Shown here: positions 1 through 9,500 of the stretch, in pieces
Layout of the letters: every line of letters begins with the position of its first letter
Position numbering within the stretch: the first letter of the stretch is position 1
DNA from: Hymenobacter terrestris
GTDB lineage: Bacteria > Bacteroidota > Bacteroidia > Cytophagales > Hymenobacteraceae
DNA length: 60,502 nucleotides
Direction of reading: 5' to 3'
NCBI RefSeq assembly: GCF_013377905.1
Contig: NZ_JABKAV010000020.1
Coordinates: forward strand, 1-60,502
Translations under genes and position numbers: made by a program
The notes under the pieces: generated by a model
Told to the model about the DNA's origin: nothing
Database searches by the model: none
What the model saw: only the letters and a program-made list of their open reading frames with translations

Positions 1-143
1 CTGTAGCCCTTTTTCCACACCCGCCCCCTTAAACCCGCCCGCGCCCGCAGCCACCGCCCGGCCCCCCCGCGCCCGCCCCCCCCCGACCGGCCGGCGGCCG
101 GGGCAGTTGCTACCCGCGCCCCTACATCGTTCGGATTAGCGGT
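1..143. other. C-rich non-coding edge region
   Basis: No gene is supported here. The plus strand is extremely C-rich, with two runs of seven or more C between positions 60 and 90 separated by short G/C spacers; the minus strand is correspondingly G-rich. It lies downstream of the FAH-family gene and could hold the end of its transcript or a sequence cut by the window edge. No clear terminator hairpin with a T-run is visible. Confidence 0.5.
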
Positions 144-758
144 TTATTTAACGGCCAAGTCCAGCATTTTTTCCTCGCCGATGAAGCCCGTGAGCTGGTC
201 GCCGATGTGGACCGGACCCACGCCGCTGGGCGTACCGGTGAAAATCAGGTCGCCCATTTTCAGGGTGATAAAGCGCGAGATGTAGCTGATGATTTTGCTG
301 AAATCGTGCAACATGAGGCCCGAGTTACCCTGCTGGCGCGTTTCACCGTTCACTTCGAGCCGGAAGTCGATGTTGCCCAGATCGGCGAAGTCGGCTACCG
401 GTTTGAAGGTTTGCGAGATAGGGGCCGAGCCGTCGAAGCCTTTGGCCAGCTCCCAGGGCAGGCCCTTGCTTTTGAGCTGGCTCTGTAGGTCGCGGGCCGT
501 GAAGTCGATGCCCAGCCCGATGGCGTCGAAGTAGGTAGGCGCAAACTGCTCCTCGATGTTCTTGCCGTTTTTGCACACGCGCAGCACCAGCTCAATTTCG
601 TGGTGAATATCCTGCGAGAAATCGGGCATGAAGAATGGCTGGTTGCGCTGCAACAGAGCCGTGTCGGGCTTGGCAAATACGACGGGCGCGCTGGGCGTTT
701 CGTTCTGTAGTTCAGCAATATGCTCCGCGTAGTTGCGGCCAATACACAGGATTTTCAT
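144..758 (-). CDS. Fumarylacetoacetate hydrolase (FAH) family protein
   Basis: A 204-residue cytoplasmic enzyme of the FAH superfamily, which hydrolyses or decarboxylates acylpyruvate-type beta-diketo acids using a divalent metal. The N-terminal GRNYAEH segment, the FAKP stretch, the HHEIEL metal-site segment near residue 67 and the C-terminal FTGTPSGVG signature are all visible. The length fits the short FAHD1/YcgM-type members. The ATG lies at 756-758. The exact substrate cannot be told from sequence; acylpyruvase or oxaloacetate decarboxylase activity is the best guess from the family. It is transcribed away from the M48 peptidase gene and looks monocistronic. Confidence 0.88.
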   Translation of the reverse strand: MKILCIGRNYAEHIAELQNETPSAPVVFAKPDTALLQRNQPFFMPDFSQDIHHEIELVLRVCKNGKNIEEQFAPTYFDAIGLGIDFTARDLQSQLKSKGLPWELAKGFDGSAPISQTFKPVADFADLGNIDFRLEVNGETRQQGNSGLMLHDFSKIISYISRFITLKMGDLIFTGTPSGVGPVHIGDQLTGFIGEEKMLDLAVK

Positions 759-1041
759 AGGAGGAAAGGCTTGGGATTTGTGGGGCGTGGGGCCGGCAGG
801 ATGTTCGGATAAAACCAGCTTTCATCTAACCACCTGCCAGGCCCGGGCCCCATCAGTATCAAAAGTAACGGTAATTAATGGGGCTCTAGTACCAAAACGA
901 GGAGGTTTTTAGTCGCGCAGGGCCAAATGCAAACATTTTGCCGGGTTGCTGACGTATAGCACTTCAGCAATGGCTGCGTCGGACCCGGGCTTCCGGGCTG
1001 GCACGAGTGGCCGGATTCTTTCCTCTCAACTTCCTTCGCAT

Positions 1042-1836
1042 ATGTTTAAGAATATCGCCCTGGCCAGCTGCCTGTTCGTGGCAACGGCCTGCTCCACGGT
1101 TCCCATCACCGGCCGCCGCCAGCTTAGCCTGGTTTCCGATGCCGAAATGAACCAGATGGCCGCCCAGGAGTATCAGAAAGTGCTGGCCAGCAGCCAAGTC
1201 GTGAATAGTGGCGCGCAGGCCGCCATGGTGAAGCGCGTGGGCCAGCGCATCGAGCAGGCCGTGCAGCAATACTTCAGTCAGCAAAACCAGTCGCAGCAGC
1301 TCGACGGCTATGCCTGGGAGTTCAGCCTGATAAACGACAAGCAGGAAAATGCCTGGGCCATGCCCGGCGGCAAAACGGCCGTGTACACTGGTATCCTGCC
1401 CATCACGCAGGACGAAAACGGCCTGGCCGTAGTAATGGCGCACGAAATTGCCCACGCCGTAGCCAAACACGGCTCCGAGCGCATGAGCCAGCAGATGGCC
1501 GCGCAGGGTTTGGGCGGCGTTGTATCAACGGCTGTCGGACAGAATCCGTCGGCTACCCAGAACATATTCATGCAGGCTGTTGGAGCCGGCTCGCAGCTGG
1601 GGTTGCTGCGTTATGGCCGTAACCAAGAGTCGGAGGCCGACCGTTTGGGCCTCGTTTTCATGGCGATGGCAGGCTATAACCCCGAGGGGGCCGTGGCGTT
1701 CTGGCAGCGTATGGAGGCGCGCTCCGGTGGGTCGGCGCAGCCCGAGTTCCTATCTACGCACCCTTCCAACGGCACCCGTATCGCCGATATTCAGCAGCAG
1801 CTACCTGAGGCCCGTAAGTATTACAAACCCCGCTAA
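1042..1836 (+). CDS. M48 family metallopeptidase, lipoprotein
   Basis: A 264-residue zinc peptidase of the M48 (Ste24/BepA/LoiP-like) family, probably acting in envelope protein quality control. The start at 1042 is preferred over the upstream TTG at 946 because it gives a classic lipoprotein signal with lipobox VATAC (Cys17). The zinc site HEIAH is at residues 134-138, with the downstream ESEAD (Glu196) supplying the third ligand. The C-terminal part has the STHPSNGTRI motif typical of this family. It is followed 100 bp later by another lipoprotein gene on the same strand and may be co-transcribed with it. Confidence 0.92.
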   Translation: MFKNIALASCLFVATACSTVPITGRRQLSLVSDAEMNQMAAQEYQKVLASSQVVNSGAQAAMVKRVGQRIEQAVQQYFSQQNQSQQLDGYAWEFSLINDKQENAWAMPGGKTAVYTGILPITQDENGLAVVMAHEIAHAVAKHGSERMSQQMAAQGLGGVVSTAVGQNPSATQNIFMQAVGAGSQLGLLRYGRNQESEADRLGLVFMAMAGYNPEGAVAFWQRMEARSGGSAQPEFLSTHPSNGTRIADIQQQLPEARKYYKPR

Positions 1837-1936
1837 GTTTACTGCCACCAAAGCGCGCCGTAGTGGAAGTGTTGCCTATATACTCGTCGGCTACCTCACT
1901 ATATTGCCCATCAAACTGCTATTTTCTGTATCCTGA

Positions 1937-2506
1937 ATGATGAATTCTTTCCTGCGTAACAGTGCTGTTGCCTGCCTGAGCGCCGCCCTACTACTGGGTG
2001 GGCTGAGTGCCTGCGAAACCAGCAAACGTGGCTTCCCGGAGGTTAGCTCGCCCACCAACGACCCCGACGCGCTGAACCGGCGGCAGATGGAAGCTACCAG
2101 CAAGCAGATTGCCCAGGTGGTAAACGATAAGGTAGACTACATTACGCCCAAGCAGGATCTGGCTACCCGGTTCACCCGACAGTTCGGCGACGGCACGTCC
2201 ATCAATAAAACCATCATCCGCAAGGTTCAGGAAACGCCCAAAGACAAAGCGGTCTACTACCTTGTGGGCCTAGGCCTGCGCGACGGCATGTTCCGGGCCA
2301 TGGCTATTCCGCTGCTGACTTCGTCTAATAACAGCCTGTACCTGAGCTCCAACGCACCGCGTTACATTCTCACCAGCGTGGGCTGCACGTTCTGCTATTT
2401 CAACTTCGAGAGCAACGAAATAGTAGGTACCTCGTGCGAGGAAAACACCGGTGGCAGCCGCTGCGACCTGACGGTGGAAAACAACAATGCCTTCTTCGCC
2501 CGCTAG
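1937..2506 (+). CDS. Hypothetical lipoprotein
   Basis: A 189-residue protein that I do not assign to a family. Residues 1-26 form a lipoprotein signal peptide with lipobox LSAC (Cys26), so the mature part is probably anchored in the envelope. The mature region is mixed alpha/beta in character, with a hydrophobic segment near residues 115-130 and three cysteines near the C-terminus that could form disulphides. It follows the M48 peptidase gene and precedes a 49-residue proline-rich protein by only 2 bp, suggesting a small envelope operon. Two ATG codons in tandem (1937 and 1940) could both serve as start. Confidence 0.75.
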   Translation: MMNSFLRNSAVACLSAALLLGGLSACETSKRGFPEVSSPTNDPDALNRRQMEATSKQIAQVVNDKVDYITPKQDLATRFTRQFGDGTSINKTIIRKVQETPKDKAVYYLVGLGLRDGMFRAMAIPLLTSSNNSLYLSSNAPRYILTSVGCTFCYFNFESNEIVGTSCEENTGGSRCDLTVENNNAFFAR

Positions 2507-2508
2507 CT

Positions 2509-2658
2509 ATGCTTAGCCGCAAATGGCTCCTGCGCCTTTCGCTCACGGCCCTGGCCCTGCTCGTCACCACCGACCGGCGGCGGCCGGCCGGGCCCACGCC
2601 GCCACCGCCAAAGCCCACGCCGCCGGAGCCGGAAACCGAGCCCGATAAGCTTACTTGA
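2509..2658 (+). CDS. Small proline-rich membrane or secreted protein (49 aa)
   Basis: A short ORF beginning 2 bp after the stop of the lipoprotein gene. It has a basic N-terminus, one hydrophobic segment (residues about 7-20), an arginine-rich junction and then a tail alternating proline with lysine and glutamate (KPTPPEPE-like). The arrangement, one membrane segment followed by an extended Pro/Glu tail, is what a small envelope-spanning or secreted peptide would look like. Tight coupling to the upstream gene and a strong terminator 46 bp downstream support it as the last gene of the operon. No function is recognised, and there is some chance it is not translated. Confidence 0.5.
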   Translation: MLSRKWLLRLSLTALALLVTTDRRRPAGPTPPPPKPTPPEPETEPDKLT

Positions 2659-2704
2659 AACCGCTGCGCCGCTTGGTGGCCTGGCTGCATTTGACCTATT
2701 GCAG

Positions 2705-2738
2705 AACAGCGCCGGCCGGTTGGTCGGCGCTGTTTTGT
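2705..2738 (+). terminator. Intrinsic terminator of the M48/lipoprotein operon
   Basis: A perfect 10-bp stem (AACAGCGCCG at 2705-2714 with its complement at 2725-2734), a 10-nt loop, then TTTGTT on the plus strand. It sits downstream of the 49-residue ORF and upstream of ppk1. Confidence 0.8.
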
Positions 2739-2935
2739 TAATGGGGCTTGTAGATAACGAAACGAGCTGTGGATTGAATTGGCTTGACAGGTAGCCCAGT
2801 AGATTAGGTTCTGTACCAGTGCCACTCTGTTTCACTGCTGGCCGCAGCGCCGAAAACCTCATGCAGCATTTCCTGCCTCAAAAACACGTAACGGCACGGT
2901 TTTCCCGTATTTTGCCATCTAAAGCCTGCTATCCT

Positions 2936-5248
2936 ATGAAAATCTTCAAATCTGCCGACCTGATTCGTAAAAGCAAGTACATCAGCCGCGACCTGAGCTG
3001 GCTGCGCTTTAACTATCGGGTGCTCGACCAGGCTCGCGACACCAGTCGCTCGCTGTTCGACAGGCTGCGCTTTATGGCCATTACCAGCAGCAACCTCGAC
3101 GAGTTTTTTATGATTCGGGTGGGCTCGCTCTATAACTATATCGACTACGGCAAGGAGCGGGTGGACTACTCCGGCCTGCGCGAAATGCCCTTTCGGCGCA
3201 AGCTGCTCGATTTTGCCCATCGGTTCGTCAACGACCAGTCGATGACCTATCTGAACGATTTGAAGCCGCAATTCGAGAAGAACGGCTTCAACGTGCTGGC
3301 CCTTAGTGAGCTGACGGAGGTGGAGTTGAAGAAGGCCGACGGCTACTTCAAGAACACTGTGTTTCCGCTGCTCACGCCCATGGTATACGATTCGTACCAC
3401 GGCTTCCCGCTGATGATGAACCAGATGCTCATCTTCGGGGTCGTCACGCGTACAGGCTCCGGCGACATTGAGATGGAGAAGGGGCAGGAGCGGCTTACGT
3501 TCGTGCAGATTCCGCAGAACCTGTCGCGCTTTTTCGAGCTCACGCGGCGCGACAAAGTACTATTTGTGCCCATCGAGGAAATCGTGCGGGCCAACCTGCC
3601 CAAGCTGTTCCGAAACGTGGAAATTCTGTCGGCCGACATGTTCCGGATTACCCGCAACGGGGATTTCACGCTGGAAGAGTCGGACGATATTGATGCCAAC
3701 TTCATCAAGGAGATTCAGTCGGGCCTGAAAACCCGCAAGAAGGGCCGCGTGGTGCGCCTGGAGGTGGAGCCCGACGCGGCCGCTTTCCTGATGCAGGTGC
3801 TGCGCGAGCGGTGGAATATCGACAACGGCAATGTGTTCGTTATCAACTCGATGATTGATATGCGCGGCCTGCTGCAGATTCTCAAGCACCCTAACTTCCG
3901 GGGCAAAGGGTTCAAGCAGCCGGCGTCGGTGCCGCCCATCACGCTGCCCGAAACGGTGGAGGAGAATATGTTCGACTACCTCAAGCACCAGGATGTGCTG
4001 CTGCACCACCCCTACAACAGCATCGACCCGGTGGTACGGCTGCTGGAACAGGCGGCCGAGGACCCGCACGTGCTGGGCATCAAGCAAACCATTTACCGCC
4101 TCGCCGACGACTCGCGGGTAACGGCGGCGCTGCTGAAGGCGGCCGAGAACGGCAAGCACGTATCGGTGCTGTTCGAGGTAAAGGCCCGCTTTGATGAGGA
4201 GCGCAATATCCGGGAGGGGGCGCGGCTCGAAAAGGCCGGCTGCTTCGTGATTTACGGGGTCAGCAAGTTCAAGACGCACACCAAGATGCTCATGATTATC
4301 CGCCGTGAAGGCGAGAAAGTGACGCGCTACGTGCACCTGGGCACCGGTAACTACAACGAGCAAACCTCACGCATCTACACCGATGTAAGCCTGCTCACCA
4401 CCGACGAAGTATACGGCCACGATGTGTCGGAATTCTTCAACGTGATAACCGGCCACAGCCAGCCCGACGAGTACGAATACCTGATTACGGCCCCCAAAGA
4501 CATGCGCCAGCAGCTGGTGTGCCTGATTCGGGAGGAAGTGAAGAACGCCAAAAAAGGCCTGCCCAGCGGCATCGTGATGAAGATGAATTCGCTGGAAGAC
4601 AAGGAGATGATTGACGAGTTCTACAAGGCCAGCAAGGCCGGTGTGCCTATCCGGTTTATTGTGCGGGGCATTTGCTGCCTGCGGCCGGGCCGGGCGGGCC
4701 TAAGCGAGAACATTGAGGTGCGCAGCATTGTGGGCGACTACCTGGAGCACGCCCGGCTGTTCTATTTCCATCAGGCCGGCAAGCCCCGCCTGTACGCTGG
4801 CTCCGCCGATATGATGGTGCGCTCCTTCGAGCGGCGGCTGGAGGCGCTGTTTCTGCTGGCCAACCCCCAGATCAAGCGCGAGGCCATCAACATCCTCTAC
4901 TACAACCTGCTCGACAACCAGAATACCTACGTGATGCGCGAAGATGGAGCCTACGTGCGCCGCACGCCGCAGGAAGACGAGCCCATTTCCAACCTGCATA
5001 AGGAGTTTTACAGCCGTAGCTTCACCATTATGCCCGAGGAGGCACTCTACGACGACTGGCTTTCGGTAGCCAACATCCGGGCCTCTTCCGAAGATGCCAA
5101 CGCCCAGCCCAAGGAGGCGGTAGTCGTCATTACCTCCGAAATGCTGCCTCCCGCGTCCGGCGAAACCGAGCCCGTGCTTCCGCAGAAGGAGGCTCCGATG
5201 AGTGCCAACGTGGACTACGATGCCCAGGAAGAAGCCGACCTGGCGTAA
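2936..5248 (+). CDS. ppk1: Polyphosphate kinase 1
   Basis: A 770-residue kinase that makes inorganic polyphosphate from ATP and can run in reverse. The start at 2936 (MKIFKSADLIRKSK) is chosen because the family N-terminal domain (ISRDLSWLRFN) begins soon after it; the 39 upstream codons look unrelated. The autophosphorylated histidine is seen in FKTHTKML (His448), followed by the family signature HLGTGNYNEQTSRIYTD. The N-terminal, head and two phospholipase-D-like catalytic domains are all present. The last roughly 50 residues are an acidic extension. The gene converges on the exopolyphosphatase gene, so polyphosphate synthesis and breakdown are encoded side by side. Confidence 0.96.
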   Translation: MKIFKSADLIRKSKYISRDLSWLRFNYRVLDQARDTSRSLFDRLRFMAITSSNLDEFFMIRVGSLYNYIDYGKERVDYSGLREMPFRRKLLDFAHRFVNDQSMTYLNDLKPQFEKNGFNVLALSELTEVELKKADGYFKNTVFPLLTPMVYDSYHGFPLMMNQMLIFGVVTRTGSGDIEMEKGQERLTFVQIPQNLSRFFELTRRDKVLFVPIEEIVRANLPKLFRNVEILSADMFRITRNGDFTLEESDDIDANFIKEIQSGLKTRKKGRVVRLEVEPDAAAFLMQVLRERWNIDNGNVFVINSMIDMRGLLQILKHPNFRGKGFKQPASVPPITLPETVEENMFDYLKHQDVLLHHPYNSIDPVVRLLEQAAEDPHVLGIKQTIYRLADDSRVTAALLKAAENGKHVSVLFEVKARFDEERNIREGARLEKAGCFVIYGVSKFKTHTKMLMIIRREGEKVTRYVHLGTGNYNEQTSRIYTDVSLLTTDEVYGHDVSEFFNVITGHSQPDEYEYLITAPKDMRQQLVCLIREEVKNAKKGLPSGIVMKMNSLEDKEMIDEFYKASKAGVPIRFIVRGICCLRPGRAGLSENIEVRSIVGDYLEHARLFYFHQAGKPRLYAGSADMMVRSFERRLEALFLLANPQIKREAINILYYNLLDNQNTYVMREDGAYVRRTPQEDEPISNLHKEFYSRSFTIMPEEALYDDWLSVANIRASSEDANAQPKEAVVVITSEMLPPASGETEPVLPQKEAPMSANVDYDAQEEADLA

Positions 5249-5275
5249 ATTGTAGCGAGCAGGTAAGTGAAGTAG

Positions 5276-5386
5276 GATAGAAAGTCATTCAGAGCGCAGC
5301 GAAGAATCTAGCGTGCTAATCGTTGAAATTAACCTCCAACGATCAGCACGCTAGATTCTTCGCTGCGCTCTGAATGACTTTCTATC
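5276..5386. repeat. Long perfect palindrome (dispersed repeat family A, copy 1)
   Basis: Arms of 42 nt at 5276-5317 and 5345-5386 are perfect reverse complements; after one mismatch the pairing continues another 7 bp. The core GTCATTCAGAGCGCAGCGAA is shared with copies near 40.4 kb, 46.5 kb and 60.0 kb. It lies exactly between the convergent ppk1 and ppx genes, where the transcript would fold into a very stable hairpin for either gene. Confidence 0.9.
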
Positions 5387-5407
5387 TCCCCTTTAGCTCT
5401 CTGCTCT

Positions 5408-6403
5408 TCATTCCGTTTCGGCGGGGCGGCTTTGGATGGTGGTGGTGCCGCCGGGGCGGTGGTCGTCGTGGGCCCGGAACTCCTCGAAGTGCTCTTCGAA
5501 CAGCGTTTGCAGCATGCCGTCTTTGAGGCCGATGTCGGGCACGAACATATGCTGGGTGTCGGCCCATTCCATGGCCGAGAGGTAGATGTGGCCGGCCGGT
5601 ACGATAACGTCGGCGCGGTCGGGGTTGAGTAGCGCCACGTTCACGCGCTCGTCCATGCTCATGTTGGTGATGCGCTCCAGCAATTCGGCAATGCGCTGGC
5701 GGGTTACCGGCTTGTCGAGGCCAGTGCCAGCCTGAGCCATGCTGTAAATCTTGTTGATGTTGCCGCCCGTGCCGATGGCCCGCGTAACGTGGAAGCGGCG
5801 GGCATTTTCGCTTACCCAGTCTTCCATGCGCTGCCAGGTTTCGCGCATGGCCTCGGTGCTCAGGCCGGCCTCCTCCTGCTGCATGCGCCGGATGCTGCCC
5901 ACCTCAAACGACTGCGAAGCCACTTTGCGGCGGTTGTGGTAGATGTTGAACTCGGTGCTGCCTCCGCCCACATCAATGTGCAGGTAGTGCTTGTTATCTT
6001 CAAGTAGGTGCTCGATTACGCGGTTGATGTAGAGGGCTTCGGCCTGGCCGTCAATCACGTTTACCAGCATGCCCAGTTCCCGCTCGATGCGGGCCGCTAC
6101 CTCCGGGCCGTTGCTGGCGGTGCGCATGGCCGAGGTAGCGCAGATGAGGTAGTGATTGGGGGCCACATCGTGCACTTCCATCAGCAGGCGAAGCGCGTGC
6201 AGAAACTTGATGAACTTGGCCTGCTTGGCTTCCGAAATCCGGCCGGTGGCAAACACATCTTCACCCAGCCGCAAGGGGTAGCGGATGTACTCGACCCGCT
6301 TCAGCCGGTACCGGTCTTCATGGTGCAGTACGGCCGAAATCTGGCAGCGCACGGCGTTCGACCCAATATCAATGGCGGCTAACTTCAGGAGGGGAAAGTG
6401 CAT
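5408..6403 (-). CDS. Exopolyphosphatase / Ppx-GppA family phosphatase
   Basis: A 331-residue member of the ASKHA-fold Ppx/GppA family, which removes terminal phosphate from polyphosphate or from pppGpp. The ATG at 6401-6403 is taken; an in-frame TTG two codons upstream is also possible. Phosphate-binding motifs are visible: AIDIGSNAVR near residue 10, HIDVGGGSTEF near residue 130 and GTGGNINKI near residue 210. It is the short two-domain form, without the C-terminal HD-type domain of E. coli Ppx. Its convergent position with ppk1 favours a role on polyphosphate, but a pppGpp role is not excluded. Confidence 0.92.
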   Translation of the reverse strand: MHFPLLKLAAIDIGSNAVRCQISAVLHHEDRYRLKRVEYIRYPLRLGEDVFATGRISEAKQAKFIKFLHALRLLMEVHDVAPNHYLICATSAMRTASNGPEVAARIERELGMLVNVIDGQAEALYINRVIEHLLEDNKHYLHIDVGGGSTEFNIYHNRRKVASQSFEVGSIRRMQQEEAGLSTEAMRETWQRMEDWVSENARRFHVTRAIGTGGNINKIYSMAQAGTGLDKPVTRQRIAELLERITNMSMDERVNVALLNPDRADVIVPAGHIYLSAMEWADTQHMFVPDIGLKDGMLQTLFEEHFEEFRAHDDHRPGGTTTIQSRPAETE

Positions 6404-6443
6404 GGGCAAATATAAGGGGGCATTCAGCTAACCCAAGTAAGGG

Positions 6444-6570
6444 AGGGCGGTGTAGGGGCGGGGCTTGTCCCCGCCCGCCGGCAGCAAGGGCTTTGCGGGG
6501 CTTTGAAATAGTTGTTTACTGCATTGTTCTGACGGTGGGCAGGGGCAAAACCCGCCCCTACACCGCCCTT
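6444..6570. repeat. Dispersed palindrome family C, copy 1
   Basis: A perfect 19-bp inverted repeat (6444-6462 and 6551-6569; core GTGTAGGGGCGGG) encloses about 88 nt that contain further complementary G/C-rich stretches. A second, compact copy of the same core is at 44360-44400. The element fills the gap between the phosphoesterase-barrel gene and ppx, both on the minus strand. Confidence 0.8.
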
Positions 6571-6588
6571 CGTAACAACTAGCAACCG

Positions 6589-9500
6589 CTACTTGTCGAT
6601 CCGGAAGCCCAGGCCAAACTGGAGCAGGTTGTTTTCCACCGATTTCTGGTAGGAAACTGAGAAGGCGAACTGGTCGGATACGGGCGCCAGGTACACACCC
6701 GCGCCATAGCCTTGGTGCCAGCCGCCGGGCGAAGCGCCGTTCAGGTACACCCGGCCCCGGTCGTAGAAACTGAAGGCGCCGTAGGAGAAGGGCAGGAAAC
6801 CGTTTTTGCTCCGGCCCAGCGCCAGGCGTAGCTCGGTGTTGAGGTAAAGGCTGGCGTCGCCGCTGAAACGGTTGCGGTAGTATCCGCGCAGCCCTTCGCG
6901 CAGGCCCAGGCTGGTGAATTTGTAGAACGGGATGTCGTCGTTGTTGCCGTAGTTTCTGGCGCCGCCGCCCTTTACCACCAACGTTACCGGAACGAGCAGC
7001 CGGGCCGTGCCGTAGTATTGCGCAAAGCCCTGCGTAAGCCCGAAATTACCTTGCTTGCCGTTGAGCTGATGGTAAGAATCGTGCTGGACCAGCAGGCGTA
7101 CCCCGCGCCGGGCGAAGTTGGGCCGGTCACGCAAATCGAGGTCGAGTAGTGCATTCAGGCCCACCAGGCGCTGGAAGCTGGTGTTGATGATGGGGTCGGA
7201 AACGGGGGCATCGGGGCGGAACGGGTACGTACCCAGGTAGCTGTCGGCGGCAAAATCGTTGTTATAGTACTCGTAGCTGGGGCCCACACGCAACACACTG
7301 CGCTGAAAGAACGTGCGCTCCAGAAAGCCGTTGAGGATTATGCCCTTGTAGCGGGCCCGGTAAAAATTGTCGTCGTAGCGGTTTTGGTCGAGGCCGGTAT
7401 TGTTGCCCAGGCCGAAGAAGTTGTAGAACGGGAAGTAGCTGCCGTAGCTGAACGAGGCCCCGGCATCGACCTTGCCAATGGCGTAGCGGTGGCGGGTGCT
7501 GGCCGTGAACTGGCGCTGGCCGCCGGTGCTGCCCTCCAGCAGGAAATCGTAGCGGTTTTTGTAGCCGGGCTTGCGGAAGCCCTGGCGCAGCAGCGAAATG
7601 CCCGCGCTGGCCGCAAAGCCGTCGTTGCGGTTGTAGCCCAGCCCAATAGTGGGCCGGTACGAGTCGAATTCGAACTGCTCCCGGTCGTAGGCATTCACGC
7701 CGGGTTTGGTCGAGGTGCGGTTGTCGGCCTCGGCACTCAGCTGCAGGTCGGTATCGGGCACATCGTATACTTTAGTGAGGGTACGCAGGCCGCGCACCCG
7801 CGAGTCGTCGGCAATTCGGTCTTTGCCCGATCCGCCGATGATGCGCACCAGAATGCTACTCCTGGCCTCGCCGGTTACCGTAAATATGTCGCAGCCATCG
7901 AGTCCGTACAAGCTGATTTCCTCGGTTTCCTTGGGCTGAAACGTCCGGTCGAACAGGGCCGGGCCGTTGGGCGCGTCGCCCTCACTGGCGCGGTCGAACA
8001 GCTGGACCCGCACCGTGCCATCGGCCAGGCGGTTCACCTGGAATACCTCGCCCTTGTTGGAACCCACTACATCCACGCGTTGGGCCAGCAGCAAATAGTA
8101 GCGGTCCAGGGCCGTGGGCAGCTGCTGAATGCGGGATTTGAGCTTGCGGTTGATATCGTCGGCCGACAGGGTTTTCAGCTCGGGTGGCAGCGTAGCCGTG
8201 GCCTCATCAATAGCGGCAGGTGTGATGCTGGCCTGCAGATACTGCGCAATTTCTTGCCACTGCTGTCGGTTCAGGCTTTGCAGCAGGAAACGGTCTAGGT
8301 GGCGGGCAGGCCAGTTCAGGCTCTTCATATCGCCAAAGTCGGCCTGGAAATCCTCGATGCTGGGCAATGCCCATTCGCGGTTGGCCAAGTAGCTCAGCTT
8401 GCCGTTCCAGAGGGTAAACGCCTGGTCCCGGTCGCGCGGAATGGGTTTGTAGAGGGCTTTTTTACCATCTTCGTAGGCTGCCCATTTCCAGTTGTCCTCG
8501 TGCTTGCCGAAGTCGGCCACCAGCATATCGAAGGCCCGGGCCCGGCCCAGCGCCACGGCATCCACGCGGTTGTCATTGTCTTTATACAGCTGCCGAAAGA
8601 AGCTGAACGAGCGACGGATATTGTCAGCGTCAGCGAAGCCCGGCAGGTTGGGTTTCGGGTCCTCGGGTCGGTCTTCGAGCGTGCCCAGTAGGCCGGCATA
8701 GTCGGTGCGGTAGGGTCCGAGCTGCTGGTTGTCGGGCAGCACGAACAGCCGGGGCCGGGCATGCAGAATGTCGGTTTTATCGAGCAGCGAGCTGATAACC
8801 AGCGCCGAGTAGGGGTGGGCAGTGGGCGTTATGTCTCGCAACACATCGGCGGCAAACGAGCGGCGCAGCTCGGGCGGCAGAATCTTGGTTACGTCCTTGT
8901 CAACCGACCGGAACACGTACTCCGACGAGTCGGCGGCAATCAGCTTGAGCGAAGTCGTCTGGCGTCCGCCGCCCCGCCCGAAAGGCCGTAGCCCGCCCAG
9001 TTCGGTACCCAGGTTTAGGGTTCGTACCTGCACGGGCTGGGTCCAGGTGGTGCGGTAGCCCGGCCCCAGCCAGAACCGCGACGAGCGGGTGCCGGCGTAC
9101 TGGGCGCCAGCCGGCAGCGTCTGCACGGCCACAAACGGCACGTCGGGCTTCACGTCGGCTACTCCCTTCGGGGCCGAGGGGCACTCTGGAATAAAGCTGT
9201 TGACTGGTATATTAGGCAAGCGTGGCTCCTGGCAGGCGCTCTGAAACAGCGTGCCCGCGTAGGCTTGGCGCACAGGGCTGGCCTCCGCTTTATCGTCGTA
9301 GGCGGCGGTTTTCGACCGCCTCGTGGTTTTTCCGATGTCTTTATCAAACGTGAAAAAGGTGGTTTTCACGGTGCCGTCGGTGTAGTAGTCGAGCTCCGAA
9401 AAACCCTGTTTTGCCGCGTTGAACTCGGAGCCGGCGTTGCCGGCCACGTACCGGGCTTCGGCAAACGAACCCGCTACAAGGTGGTAGCTGCCCTGCTGCG

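Noticed and set aside
7384..8298. A 304-codon plus-strand frame opposite the phosphoesterase-barrel gene
   Set aside because: Compositionally odd and without domain; the opposite strand is clearly coding.
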